A stretch of 64,000 nt of DNA from Apus apus. Taxonomy: Eukaryota; Chordata; Aves; Apodiformes; Apodidae. Made by a program: the position numbers and the translations under genes. Of the stretch, positions 38,386 to 52,046 are shown one piece after another (position 1 is the first letter of the stretch; each line of letters starts with the position of its first letter). The notes beneath the pieces were generated by a model. It saw only the letters and a list, made by a program, of their open reading frames with translations, had not been told where the DNA came from and ran no database searches. The stretch covers positions 80,511,184 through 80,575,183 of the forward strand of contig NC_067283.1 in the NCBI RefSeq assembly GCF_020740795.1. Direction: 5' to 3'.

Positions 38386-41300
38386 TAGTAACTTAGGTGA
38401 CTTATCGATATGTATCTCCAATTAAGTCCTTCATTGTCATCTACTCTTCCATGAGGGTTTTGTACATAAACCTAGCCTATTATGCTGTGGAAAGCTTCCC
38501 TCACCAGAACACACTTTCTCTTTTACATCTTAATTATACAGAAGCTTAAGAAAGGATAATTAAGCATTCGGTTCCTTCTTCCTCCTCCTTGACACTTGAC
38601 AATTTTTACATCTTCCTTAACTTAGTTTTTACTAGTGTGGCATCCTGCTAAAGTGACACACATGAAACCCTAAAAAATTAAACAGTAGAGCATACTTGGA
38701 TTTTTGTAAAAAAGTCTCAAAGTACTTCATTTGTGTTTGAAGAGATGCTTTCCTCAACATGTCTATGTAATAAAGCAGCTTACAGATCTGCCTTTCTTAA
38801 TATTATAAAGTGAATTAACACATTTCTACTCCCAAAATAACTCTGATGTAACATAGTAATCCAGTGCAGTCTGGTAAAACCAATGTCATCTATTGTCATT
38901 AACTAAGGTATATAACAAAAAATTTACATAAATGCTAAACAATTACTTAAATGAGCTAGGACCAGGCTTGACTGAAGCTGCCACAAAAGGCACTCAAAAA
39001 TTAGGTAATGCAATATTAAGGCTGCTTATGGAACCCTTTTTTTTGTCAGCATAGCACACATGCTGTAACACTCAAACTCTGCAGTGCTCTTCCATAGGAC
39101 CTCCTACTTATCTCTGTACACATAACGGACCTCCTGTGGAGATGAACACTGATGTCTAGTGATTGAGCTTATTGTCTGTTGGACCTCTGTCTTGTTTATT
39201 GAGGAGAAGGAACAAAAGAATGACTCTCACAAGTGAGAACAATTAAGACAGTAAAAAGCCACTCTGGAAAAAGATGGCTATCCCTCCTGTAACACTCATC
39301 TCTTCTGCTGTTAGGTTAGTCTCATTAAACAAGGAAAACCCAAACCAGCCAGTTCTGTATCCCATCTCTGAAACTCTGTAGCTAGAATAGGAGCCAGAAC
39401 ATAAAGTATTAGCAAAGTAAACTAGTGGGAGTGAGATTCCTACCTGCAAGTACTGAAAACACTCCACAAAAAAACAAATTAAAGCCCAGGATGCTATGTT
39501 GGCTGCTCAAGCCCACAAAGAAACCCTTCCTCTTATTTATTACCTTCTGTATCAACACACACAAGAGCTGCACGTATGCACAGAAGAGAACCGACCTCAG
39601 GCAACCCAGATAACTTAACAGCTGCCCATTAAGTGTCCCACCTTACTATCAAGGTATATCTATCCTTACCTTCCCACACTCAAATACAGGGCTCTGCTGC
39701 TTCCTTTTCACTGCCTAGAGGCCACCTACAGCACTATGGAGAGCAGCACCTTCTTGCTCTTTGAACCCACTCTTGCTGTCTCTCAGTGGACACAAACTGC
39801 AAGTCACATCCTCCTCTGATTCTATGTCATGAATTTGCCTACAAGCAGAAACATCACAGATTAAGTAGCTGCCCAGTTAACCAGCTGATCTTTCACAGCT
39901 TTAACTTTCTAACAGTGGGTTAACACACTAGGGACAGCAATATGGATAAATCCACTTCAAAAGCATGTCCTACAAAAGACATGATTTTTAAAATAGCAGT
40001 TCTCACACTTTGCTATATAACAATATATTTAATAAAAACAAAGTTTAAAATTACATATTGCTATATACCCACGACTGCAGGTAGTCGGGTCATTTTGTTA
40101 TAAACTATTCATCGCTTTAACAGATAGCCTACTGCTTGCTATTTTAGTAGTCAGACACCAGAGTTGCTCAAAACAACCTTGCAAAAACATTCTCAGGCTT
40201 CTCTGGAAAACCAAACAAAACCAAAAAGCAAACAAGAGCACAACTATTTATACTTCTGCCAAGCAAACATTCTACAGAAGACAATAAAGTATGAAAAGAG
40301 AAGGTATTAAATATAAAAATCAACGCTCTCATTTGAGGCGTGGAGGGAAAGACAGTGACTCCTTGAAGTTAATCTAAGCAATGCTACCTTTTTTACCCAT
40401 ACTTTCCTATTACATTACTACATTTCTAAATACTATTGCTATTACTGTTTCTATTTTAACAGTAAGATTTGTTTTTCTGACCAAGTCAAGGCATTAACTA
40501 TATGTATTTCACCTCTCCAATGCAAAGCTTAGAACTAGCTATGGTATCATGAAAGAAGTGCTCTTCACTGGCAGCCAGCAAATGCTAAAACACAGGCTTA
40601 CACTGGTCCAGCTTCACTGGACTGGAAAGCACCAGGTTTTAGTTATCAGTATTGTATGGGTTTTCTCCAGTTACACCCAAAATGTATAACGTTGCTACAG
40701 GCAGAGAAAGAAAATTTGCTTATCTTGATTTTCATGGCACTACTGTCATCATCTAAGGACAGTAATCTAGAACACTCTCACATATGAAGAGTTTTTCCCA
40801 TATTCTCTTGCATTACACAAACTTTAAACACCCCAACAAGCTTATTTTTTCTTTACCACAAAGAAAAGCTGATAGCTTCCAAGCTGGGGTTTGTGGCAGA
40901 GCAAAAGGCTAACCTTTTTGAACAACCAAATTAAATTCTTAAGTGTTCAGATTATCAGCATTTTTTACATACAGATCTGAGGCAAACTTACTGCTTCTTG
41001 AAGAAGCTTTTCTTTTTTTAACCTCACAGATATTCATTCTAATAGCTACTGGCTTAAAACTTCTTCAGTAGTCAGGAGACACCATTTGCACAGAGAACTC
41101 TCCAAAACAAACAAAGAAACAACTCACAATCCACTTTTCCAGGGAGTTAAACTGTGCTATCACAATAATTATCAGAGGATGGCCAGGCTTCTCAATTTTG
41201 CCTATTTAAGGCACTGGAAAGTCACCTCACAAGACCTACAGAAGTGTTCACCTTAAGCTGTCCATTACAAAGTTTAATGCAAAAGAACAATCCAGAAAGG

Positions 41301-44300
41301 GTTACACTACTCAGTTATGTAAGTCACAAAGGTTCAAATTTAGTTTTATATTTAGTTCTTCAATTCCCACCCAGAGTTCAACTCAGTAAACTGATCTAAT
41401 TTTAGCTTTTGACTCTTTTGGACATTTCCTTCCTTCATCTGTGTAAATGCGTCACAGCTTCTCAAATGTTTCCCTTTGGCTAGGGAAGGATGCATCTGAT
41501 TCCAAGCCTAAAAAAAAAAAAAGTTGATACACACACCAAGTGGTTATTGTTGGCTGAGCTGTACCCTTGTTCTGTGTTACGGATAGGCAAATTTGACTCC
41601 ACTTTTCACACTGTACTACAAAAAATATTGTTCTTTCTGAATGACAGGTCATAGCTATCCTCTGCAAGGATTACCACTAGCCAACCCATATTTTACCACT
41701 TTCTTATAAGCAGGCTTGACGATGCTTTGCTGCCTTGATAATTCAATAGACAAACAGTAGAATTTTTCCAGAATGGGAACAGAAATAAAAATCAGGTTTG
41801 TAATTTTCTGCTCAGTCATGAGGCAAGAAATTCAGTCAAATAACTGTCCTTGTTTTCCTTCCACTACTTTTGTGAAAGCTGGTCTCTTAATTTTTTTGTT
41901 TATTTATTTCATGTAACGTATTAACAAGCCAATCAACAAGTTATTAGACAAGCCATTATGGCTTATCTTATCTTCCCATCTGAAAAGGTGCCACAGTCCT
42001 AACAAATTTTAGCTTGGTTTCCCTTTGTTGTCCTTACAGAAGCCTGGTTCGCATAAGTGCCTGTCAGTTAAGCAATGCACAGCACTGATTTGCTCCCCAG
42101 ACATTGCAAGCCATGGCAAGTTCCAGTCTAACAACTATCCCTAACTGAAGAAAACTAGTACTTGAGGCACACACACAAAGTGTGACTTTAAGGGGTGCAA
42201 AGCAAGAGCATAAGCTACTTCTCTAACTGTCACATTTCCACTCTTTTCGAACCAATCTGATGTGCAACATACAACCAAAATAGACTTGGTAACTAACCAA
42301 TAATCAACAAACCAAATAAATAAATATAGGGATAAAAGCCGAAAGCCTTATTTAAAAACAAACAAAAAAATAATGGCTGTTCAGTTTCTTTAGCAGAGAG
42401 ATCATATCCTATTTTCTTTCCCTACAGCAACACAAAGGAGGCCTCTGAAGATGGGTTCTAACATCTTCTTGAGTCTGTTCTTCACCATACTATGAGCTTT
42501 TGCATTGAATAGGACAATCCAGTCAACCTATATTTCAGTTCACCTTGATTTACTGACAGCTTGCTACCTTCTTCCATGCCTTCAGCTGTAGATATCTATT
42601 TCTCCAATTACAGAATCTTTACAAAAGGCCAAGACATTTCAAACAGCGTAATTTTTTTTAGCGGTTGGTGAAGCATTTTTATGGTCCTGGAAAATTATAT
42701 GACCTTTGGACTCAATGCTGCATAACCCAACGTGTCCAGAAGTTAGTGGCATGATAAAACATTTGGAAAGGACTTACTACTTGAGTGATGGTAGTAAATT
42801 ATATCCAATGCTGCACAGCCAAGTCTACACAACAGGTAAAGTCCACTGTGTAGCATAAGAGGTTAGCCAAGTAATATTTAGCACTTAAACACTCAATTTA
42901 TTCTAACTCACTTCTTGTGACGATCTTGATGCATTCTCCTGCTGTTCTTGATGTATCCTCTCATTATTGTCTGGGCCAAGTTTTAAGAAATGTCATCTAA
43001 TTTCATCCCAACACTGAACATCTGCTCAGGCTCTGAAAACAAGCAGACCCCAAGACCTGAGCATTCAAGACTTTTTTTCAAGAAATCTCAGCAATAACAT
43101 TTCTCATTGTTTGATGGCCTCAAAGTTATTTACCAGTTATGTGACTATGCCAAAGCTTAGTGAAAATCTACTGACCAAAAGTCTTGACAACATATCTCAT
43201 AAGGCTGAAGCTTCCACCAATGCACAAAAACACAGAAATTCAATCCAAAAAACCTAAAGATCTTGGATGTTAGTTCACTGGTTTATGCAAGAAGTACAGA
43301 CTACATAAAAATAAATAGGTATTTAACATGTCTTTGCGAGCCCTACTGGCTGTCGTATATTTCCCTGTTCGTTTTTAGCACTTAGGAAATCTCACTCAGC
43401 TATAACCCCCGACCGTAAGTCTCTAATTGCTAAACAGTTAAGTATGAAGCTAACTGCAAAAATCACTAGTGGTTGTTTATACAGTCTGCGGACACCTCAC
43501 AAATAACTTACTGCTCATGCACACATTAAGATTAAAAGGAAACATGAGTAATTAAGCTCTGGGTAGTTTCACAGATGAATAGTACACATCAGGATTACCC
43601 ACAATAACCCACTCAGAGCCTGCCACCCAGAACACTTTTTGCGAAAAGGATTCATCATGTAAATCAGATTCATCAGTTTTCTAAACTACACAGAATAGTT
43701 AGTCTGACAGTGTAAACATGCATATCCCCATGCACACTGGTAAAATAAACCTTGAATCTCAGCTTCAAGTTCTGACTCTTGCAACATTAACCTGACTCTT
43801 GCACAGATTTGTAGGAATTATCTAAGCACCTTGTTGAAATACTATGCTATAAAGCATACCTGAGAAAGCAATCTACTGGCATATTTTGAGTGCTGGAAGC
43901 CTACACTTTTTTTCCTATCATTTACATCTTGCTTCCTTGCCATCTGAGGCCCTGAGAGATAAAAAACTTCTAAAGGAATGTTCTTATTTCTCTGCAAAGG
44001 TACTTTTTCCCCTCTTAAGAAACAAACAACAACAAACATACAAAAAACCCCACAAGAAAAATGAAAACCAACCAATCAAAAATGCACCCAAAAAACAACA
44101 AAACAATTACAGAATAGTAATACTGATTTCAGTTCTTCAGTAAGGTCCAGGTTACAAAACATCACATTCAAAGTACCAGCGAGATGTCCAGTTGAGCAGT
44201 GCTCAGTAGGAAACATCTTTCACATATTAGCAGGGGTTTTAATTAACCAGTGCTGCTGCCACTTATTCAAGGCAATAAACAGTGACACAGGAGATGGAGG

Positions 44301-44303
44301 GGG
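38383..44303. other. AT-rich non-coding DNA
   Basis: No recognised repeat or exon. A small cluster of five CpGs at 43,336-43,415 is unusual for the local composition. A run of 13 A residues is at about 41,511-41,523. Other frames are short and unsupported. Confidence 0.5.
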
Positions 44304-44396
44304 AAAAAAAACAAAACAAACAAAAAAACAACAACAAAAAAACCAAACAAAAACTCAAAGAAAACAAACAAAACAAAAAAAGCCACAAAAAAATAA
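44304..44396. repeat. A/C-rich, nearly G-free low-complexity tract
   Basis: About 93 bases on the plus strand consist almost entirely of A and C, in shifting AAAC, AAC and AAAAC units, with very few G or T. A second, shorter tract of the same kind lies just upstream at about 44,026-44,105. The tract is simple sequence and not a retroposon tail, since no body precedes it. Confidence 0.8.
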
Positions 44397-47300
44397 ATTC
44401 ACCCAAGTTATTTGAGAAGACTCCACTCAACAAGCTTGGAAAACAACTCTATTTTTAAAACAAGTGCACAGAGACAATTAGGCAACCTCCTCCCCTGCTG
44501 TGCAACTGCAAAAGGCTAGGACCAACAGCTTCAGCTTCAGATGAGTTAGAGCATCTATTTGGCAGAGAAGCCACTAGAAAGGGCTTTGTGTCTTTAAAGC
44601 AGAGCCTACTGGTTCCAGTCACTCAAGACCATTCGGTGAAACTTTATGGACACAACTCATTTATGACCCTCTCGTTGTGTATCAACATAACAACCTACTC
44701 TAAAGGCTGAAAACAGGATGCGTTAATGTCCTGTAGTGTCTACTGCTAAAAGCACTTGAGTTGCTCCTTGTCATTTCAATTCCTCCTCCTCACTACTGGG
44801 TAAGTGATCTGTTTTCTCAAAACAGCAATATCCTTCCTGAAGGAATATGACTCAGCTTTGCAGATCATGAGTATTACTTCACCAGTAGTCTACTTTTTGA
44901 TTTTGCTGCACCAAGAAAAATGTTAAGTTAAACAAAGATCCTTCTGCAAATCAAGCAAATTTCTCTGTAAGAACAACCAAGTAGATATAACCATTTTAAT
45001 CAGGAGATACAAAATAGCCTCTACACACTCAATTTTATTATGTTTTTTATCCAGTAGCCTTTTTTTTAAAAAAAGATTGACTTGGTTCTCACTGACTTAA
45101 AAAAGAAACAAGCTTTTTCCGTTCTCATGAAAATCGTCACTCACTTTCAGAATATCCTTCAACCAACACTGCATTTCCAAAGTTTCAGTGTGTCCTTCTG
45201 ATTTTAACACTTCTGCTGACCACAAACAACTATTTCAGTGATCTCACCTTCTTCAAGATGCAGACCAAAAATTACAGTGCAATTTCACCCTATTAATAAA
45301 CTGACCTAATAGTGTGTATCTAAACAGGCCCATTTGTTGACACTTTTTAAATTTGCAATTGAAAGTAGATTAACATTAATCTTTTCTCTTTATATTGGGA
45401 TAGGGAAAGTCTTTCCAGTCTTTGTTTGGATTTCATTTACCTAGATTAAAATTTAACACTGAAAATCTTTTCAAAGCCATGTGAAAATTCAGGTTGACAT
45501 TTCATACATGTTTCTACTACATTGCTGTGGGACATATTTAACTGGATAGAAACCACTTCTTTAAGAAATATTTACTACCCACATTGCCTACACAGTGACC
45601 AAGCTCTGCAATTACTGAAAGCCTCAGCTGCACCAAGTCTCTTCCTAATTCTGTCAGCTCCTTTCTGAGCACATCAGCACTCAGTGCCAGCTCAAACATA
45701 CACTTCTCAAGAATGGGCCTGGTTTTTCCCTAACTCCCATTTACTTTTCACTCCAAATGTGCATTTAGTTTATGAACTCTCAGCTGTCACATATGTCACA
45801 AGTAATTGTCAGTCCCCTCTTAAAAACATTCATGACTTTTGCCTCCAACCCTTCAAACATATCCTATAACCTCTAACTTTTTCTATCCTTCACTACCTCC
45901 AGAAAAGTTTGGCTGTTCCACGCTAACCCAAGTTGTACAACAGCTGCTGCATTTCACACTGAAGCACTCTGTCCTTGTCTTCATTGTTCCAGGAAATGTC
46001 AATCCAACAATGCTATTCCCAGAGTAACTTCTCCATTGTAACTTCATTGTTTCTGTAGTTATTTTTGTTTTGGATACTGCACATCAGCAACTATGAACTT
46101 GTGATATATTTCAACAGTGTTTTTCAAAACATTATTACCCCTTCCCCTTTAGCCATCTTACCAAAATGGATGCTGCTGGAACTGCATTTAAAACTCCACA
46201 AGAGGACCTATGTAAAGCAAGCAAGGCAACAGTATATAAAACAATCTGATCAGGAATAAGCAAAACATAGGTCCTCTCCCTGTAAAGTTGAAATACCAAA
46301 TTTCTGAATAAATCTTTTGGGTTTTATCTTTACAGTATGATTTGTTGTATGATATTCATTAAACCTAACCAAATGATATGATCATTGTTTAAGAGGAAAA
46401 TAGTAATAATAATAATAATTATTATATTTTCATTAAACTCATGAATATTTCTATATGGTCTCAGCACTCAAGCAGTTATCAGCCTAGGCTGCTAGAGGTA
46501 GACTTGGTTGAACTCAGATTGATCCAAGCTGCAAGTCACTAGTACTTGTAGAAGTCTTCAATAACATGTCTATAATCACAATACAAGTCAGTATTCCATT
46601 TTCCTAAAATACTCACAAGGGTATTTTGGTACCTACCTATAGCTCAAAACAAAGTTTTTAATTCTCTTATCATTAAATTTACATTAAGAAGCACATACGC
46701 AAGCAGGAAAGACTAAGCATACAATGTTAGAACCAGGTGCTCACTATTCAAAGCTATTCTGGCTACCAGCCTGTTCTCTGACTTCACCTCAGGAGAGGTG
46801 ATAGGCTGAACTCTCTTACTCAGGACAGCCTTCTCCGCCAGACCCACTTTCATCTAATAGACTTAACTCCTGTTCCTGAAACAGGCCTGCTGTCACCTCC
46901 ATAGATTCATTTTTAGATGGAAAATCCTCCACCTTTTTGTTTTCGCAGATCAAGCAATGAAGTACAATTAACATCCAGGGCCACTTGTTTATCCTTCATT
47001 TTAACCTTTCTGCCTCTCTCTGCTTCACCCATGCTGAGTATGTAAATTTTACTCCTTCTAGAAACATGGTAAGTATTCCAATAAACAGGTGGTGACAATA
47101 CAAATCTCCACAATGGCTTTGAAAACAGTATCATTTGTTCATACATGAATGCAACTATTCCACAGTAAGCAGAGGCCCCTTAAATTGAATACATCTTACA
47201 TGAAATATCTACATTCACTTCATCACAAAACTGTGAGGAGTTGTCAGTTGAAAACTTGGTGGGGTTTCTTTCCATTGAGACTTACACCTCTTTATAAAGG

Positions 47301-49789
47301 CATTTGCTACACTGTCTAGCCAGGATTTGACTGAAATCCTTGCAAGCCTTTTGCTCTGCATCTTCTGCTATTCACAGATTTCTCCATCATCCCAGAAAGG
47401 TAAGTTTAATTACAAAATGTAAGATCAGCATCTCTTCTACATAGATGAAAAAGTTTTGCTTCTATGCTCAGAACAAAAATTCATTAACTTCAACTAGCAA
47501 GAATTATTTGGTTCGGAGGACACTTTTGTAATAGCACGATTTAAACTTAGCAGACAGCCCTTGTTCTTGCATCCTAAAGAGGTCAGCTGACAGTCCGCAA
47601 AGTATTGAGGACAGAGCTGCAAAGATGAAGATTTAAGCAACAACACAACGGAACCTCTGTATGGTTACTACCCAGTAAGCTATGACTTGATGGCAGTTGC
47701 TCAAATTAAATTTTTCTCATGTTAGCTCTTTTCAGCCCTTTAGAATACATAAGTGGAAACTTACAATACATTTTTAACATTTTTATCTTTTCATACAGAG
47801 TAAGTCTTGTATACTTGACACATGTATTAACACCCCTCTACCCAGCCACTTAAACTCTGAGCCATGGGCTTTTCATACAGTAATAGTGTGTTTTTCCATA
47901 ATTCAGAGATTTTATTAGTACTTTCCAGTCATTCCAGTACACTTTTTAAGAAGAAAATAGGGGATGCTTATTCACACATCTTCAACTCAAAACTGATCCC
48001 TTCTGTCTGTTTACAGAGCTGTCTTTAATCTCCAATTTGCATATAGGACAGAAAGGCACTTCCACCACCACCACTGTGTTTTCACCATCAAAATGCAATC
48101 ACTTCACTTGGCACTCAGCTCTGCCTCTTAGCAGTTTTACTCTTAATCCTGCCGCAGAGGTGACAGATCTAACATGGTGTTCTTGTCTTTTCAACTTCCA
48201 ATAATGAGATTTAGATACCAAATAAACAATGGAAAGTAAGCTGCCTCAATTTCTTCCAATTCTGATAAAGGGATTCCTCATTTAAATTCAACACATACAT
48301 TCTTCATGTTTTCATACTACAACCTCACTTCTAGTTCAGTTGCTTTCTTCACATTTCAAACAACTTATTTCCACAACAACTCAGAGTGAGTTTATATTTA
48401 CATAACCAAAGTGAAAACTGGAAACATAGGCATTTCAAGTGATGTGAACCTAGCTGCTGGTTTGATACCCTAACAAAATATCTTCCAAATAATTAAACTC
48501 CATTCTCTAGGCTACTTCAACTCTACTTCAGGCTTAGTCTTACAAAAGGGCAGGAGAAAAGCAAGTAACGCCACTGGTAGCTCAACCGACCAATTTAACC
48601 TAAGATTAGAACTGATTGTTCAGGTGGTGTATTTTGTTGTTGGGTTTGGGTTTTTTTTTCCCTCCTAGAAAACACTAACATTTTTACTCATCTTTTCTCT
48701 TTTAAGTAACAGTTACAGCTTTACTGACATTTTTTGCAAGTGGCAGGAAAAAGGAAACATTCGTCATTGTAAATACTGTAAAGAAAGAAATATTTTGTCT
48801 GCTCCCAGATAGAGCAAAAGAAGTTTTGTTACTCGTTCATTGATTGCTGTGTCCATTGTGTTTAAACAAAACAAAAAAAACACCAGTGACTCCTGCTCAA
48901 ACAAAGGAAAGCACCAGAGAGTGTACAGAGGTGAAGTTTAGAGAGCTCTTCCCAACACTGAACACCCACAAGAGATGCTGGAACATTTCCAGTGTATATC
49001 ATAGCCCAGGCTGAACCAAATAACCACCGCAGGTAAACATGATAATGAAAATGCCAGTTGTTAAATATGCTCCAGGAGCTTTTCCAATAAGCCTTTGACA
49101 TGTTCTACTACTTTAAGATTTTCACTTGCTGCAAGACTAAGCTCAGCTTCCCTGCTATCAGAAGTTATCAGTATCAGAAGTCATCGCTGCACCACTTACA
49201 AGTGTATCAAGCCTGTGTCATCCCTCTGCCCACACACAAATGTGGAAGCTGACTATTAATACAGCTGGCAGGGTCTTCCAAAACTGCAAGATTACTACAC
49301 ATGCACCCATTTGTAACTACACCAGACAGACGGCAAGTCTGCTGGCGTAATCTGTCATTTTGCTTTCAATGAGATGTGTTTTTTTTTTCTGAGAACAACA
49401 AAGCTCCGTCCTTCTTTCACAAAACCCACCAAGGCCAGCATCTTGGCGCAGCTCAGGAGGTTCGCACTCATAGACGTCACGTGAAACCGGTTTCCGAGGG
49501 AGCATCAGGTCCTTCAGAGGGGACACAGCCCCTCTGTTCAGACGCTCTGTCCAAGCAAACACAACGCTGAACCTGCTTCAGAGATGCCTGCTGCAAATCA
49601 CACCTCCTCCTTCACCCTCACTAAACCAAACACATTCAACAGTAAGCCCTGACCACGAGCAGCACTGATTACGCCATGTCTCACTTCCCTACGGACTTTC
49701 CTTAAAAACCCAATTAACACAGCTTTTATTAGTACTATTATTAACTCCGGCCATCATTTTTTTTTATTATTATTTTTTTTTTTACACAA
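44397..49789. other. AT-rich non-coding DNA left of the CpG island
   Basis: No recognised repeat except a TAA microsatellite at 46,403-46,422. A 22-base plus-strand segment at 47,378-47,399 has exon-like splice ends but is on the strand opposite the gene and is probably chance. Base composition becomes less AT-rich from about 49,390 towards the island. If the minus-strand gene is spliced as predicted, this is the distal part of its first intron. Confidence 0.5.
46403..46422. repeat. (TAA)n microsatellite
   Basis: About six TAA/ATA units followed by a complementary ATTATTATA stretch, so the tract can partly self-pair. Confidence 0.8.
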
Positions 49790-51217
49790 GAAATCGGCAA
49801 CCCCCTTCATCTTTCCAGCGGCGAGTCTGCGTTTTCCTTGCTCGCGGCTCCTTTTTAGGCATCCGGACGGAGCAAGTGCCCGGCCCTGCCGCCCCGCCCG
49901 AGAGCGGTGGCCGGGGGTGCCCGCTGAGGGGGCGCGGAGCCACGCGGGGTGGAGGGAGGAGAGGAGGAGCCGCCGCCCGGGGGAGGGCAGCCGGCACCGG
50001 AGGGAGGCTCCGCCGCCGCCGCCCAGGTTGCCGGCAGGGCTCCGTCCGCGCTGCCGGCGCTTCGTGCGGTCCGGGCAGCTCTGCCCTCCCCGCCGCCATT
50101 CCCCGAGGGAAAATGTCTCGGTGACGGGGGCAGCCGCCCTCCCCGCCCGGATGAGTGCCGAGAGTAAACCGAGGGAGAAGGCGGCCTCCATTTTTTTTTT
50201 TTTTAATCCCGGCAGCCTGTCAACAGGCTCCCCCTCTGCCATTCCCGAGCCTCCGCACAGAGCCAGGCTTCCCAGCCCGGCGAGCCGCTGCCGCCCCGCC
50301 TCAGCCCAGGCAGGGACATCCCTTAACGCGGGCTTCGCTTTTTCTCTTTTTCCTTCCCCTTCCCGCTACCCACCACCGCTGCGAACGCTGCCTTCTCCCA
50401 CCCACCCTGCCCTCGGCCGCCACCCTGCAGCGCGGCACCAGCGGAGCGCGACCCGAGGCGCGTTGCCTTTTATAGCGGTGTCATCCCTGCCCGCCTCCCG
50501 GGGGGCCCCGGCCAGCGCAGCCCGCTGCCCGCAGCCTTGCGGCGAGCCGCTCCCCTGCCCCCGCTCACCTTCCCCACCTCTCCCGACACACCGAGGGGCT
50601 GCTGCCCCGACCCGCGGCGCCTCCTCCAGCCGCGTCCCGCCGCGCAGCCCCCGGCGAGACATTTTTCTTGGGGAAGGGGGGCACCCCGGGCCGCTCTGCC
50701 CGGAACGAGCAGCACTCCCGCTATCGGGCCGGCACCGGAGGGAGAGTCGCACCTGTCACCGGCGACACCGCCTCGGGGCAGCACCCCAGCCGCCGCACCC
50801 GTTTTCGCGCCCCGTTTCTGCCGGCACAAGAGCGGCGTCCTGCCCGCAGCGGCGCCCGCAAGTCGCTGGGCCCCAGACGCAGGCCCGCTGCCCGCCGGCA
50901 CGGGACGCCGGGGCTCGGCTTCCTCTCTCCGCTGCCGCCCGGCCAGGCCGCCCCTGCGCCGGCCGGGCCCCGCACCGCCGCCTCCCCAGGGAACGGCAGC
51001 GGCGCCCCGCAAAGACGGGCACTGCCGAGGCGGCCCGGCCGGCGAAGACGAGCGTTCCCCGGGGCCAGCTGACAAAGCCGGCTGTCCTTACCCCCCTCTC
51101 CCCGCCGGCAGCTCCGGGAGGAAGACGCCGCTTCCCTCTCTACCTTTCGCCGCGGCCTCGCCGTTGCCCCTTCCTTCTTCCCCCTCCCCCCCGCCGCCGG
51201 GACGGGGCTGCACTCAC

Positions 51218-51341
51218 CGGATCGGAAGAACGCCGCGATGTCCGCCGAGTCCTTGGCCGCCTCCTCAGCCCCTTCTCCCGCGCCGCTGCCGGCCGTGGTG
51301 GCGGCGGCGGCGGCGGAGGTGGCGGTAGCGGCGCTGCTCAT
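51218..51341 (-). CDS. First coding exon of an unnamed CpG-island gene
   Basis: The exon starts at an ATG (51,341-51,339) in a good context, GCAGCAGCCATGA, and encodes 41 residues before a consensus donor (CCG|GTGAGTG, GT at 51,217-51,216), ending with one extra base (phase 1). The peptide opens with an Ala/Thr/Ser-rich low-complexity stretch (about residues 1-20). It continues with GEGAEEAAKDSADIAAFFRS, which looks like structured, conserved protein sequence. No signal peptide or membrane segment is seen. GCC/GCG codon repeats produce the Ala tract, a common feature of vertebrate first exons in CpG islands. The 5' UTR would lie above 51,341, and the rest of the gene runs leftwards, probably beyond a long intron. 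I do not recognise the gene. An alternative is an unspliced minus-strand frame extending through 50,721, but its composition beyond the donor is that of GC-rich non-coding DNA. Confidence 0.7.
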
Positions 51342-51593
51342 GGCTGCTGCGTGCGGCGGCGGCTCCTCCGGGCGAGACCCGCCGCCAACCCCGCCGCCCC
51401 CTCCGCGGGTCCCGGCTTCACCTCCGGGCGGGAGCGGCCGTTAGGGCGGCAGCCGGAGCAGGCGAGCGAGGCGGGGCGGCGGCAGGCGGCCGCGGCGAGC
51501 GCAGGGACATGAAGGTATGTGCGGAATGGCAGCTCCGGGAGCGCCCACCCCCCGCAGCCACCTAGGAGGCGGCGTGTGCATGCAGGGAGTCCG

Positions 51594-51683
51594 GGCGGGC
51601 GGGCGGGCGGCAGCCGGAGCGCAGACAATCGCGGGAGGAGGAGGAGGAGGAGGAGGAGGAGGGCGACGACGACGACGACGACG
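51594..51683. repeat. GGGC, GGA and GAC simple repeats in the promoter
   Basis: Three adjacent simple arrays occur: GGGC units at about 51,594-51,608, about nine GGA units at 51,633-51,662, and about six GAC units at 51,664-51,683. They lie 250-340 bases upstream of the minus-strand start codon, where a 5' UTR or core promoter is expected. The GGA array is a pure purine strand. Confidence 0.88.
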
Positions 51684-51917
51684 GCATGGGGAGGGCCAGC
51701 AGTCCGCGCAGGCAGCAGTCGGTGGGCGGAGAAAGAAGGAAGGTTTCCAGCCTTTTTTGTTGTTTTGGTTTTTTTTTTTTGTTTGTTTGGGATTTTTTTG
51801 TTGGTGGTTGGTTGTCGTGGTTTTTTGAGGGAGCGAGGAGCGAGCCGGGGGAGCAGCAGCTGCGCTAGCCGCCGTGGTGCCGGTGGCCGCAGCAACCACC
51901 GTCCTCCATCTTGGCTG

Positions 51918-51940
51918 GGAGGAGGAGGAGGAGGAGGAGG
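51918..51940. repeat. (GGA)n tract in the CpG island
   Basis: A second GGA array of about seven units, just after a CCATCTTGG word resembling a YY1 site. Confidence 0.8.
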
Positions 51941-52046
51941 GTGGGAAGGGGGAGTCGGGAAAGGAAGCGAGTCCCCGCCCGAGGAACAAGGGCGGCGGGG
52001 CGGGGGGAGCTCGGGAGTCTCCGGCTGCGTCCGGCACCGGTCGGGC

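Noticed and set aside
47378-47399. 22-base plus-strand microexon-like segment
   Set aside because: Splice signals are good, but it lies on the strand opposite the only supported gene, with no companion exons nearby. It illustrates how often such pairs arise by chance.
49917-51512. 531-codon plus-strand open frame in the CpG island
   Set aside because: Its composition (Pro, Arg, Ala, Gly) is that of GC-rich DNA read in any frame. Equally long frames exist on the other strand, there is no domain, and it overlaps the better supported minus-strand exon and its promoter.
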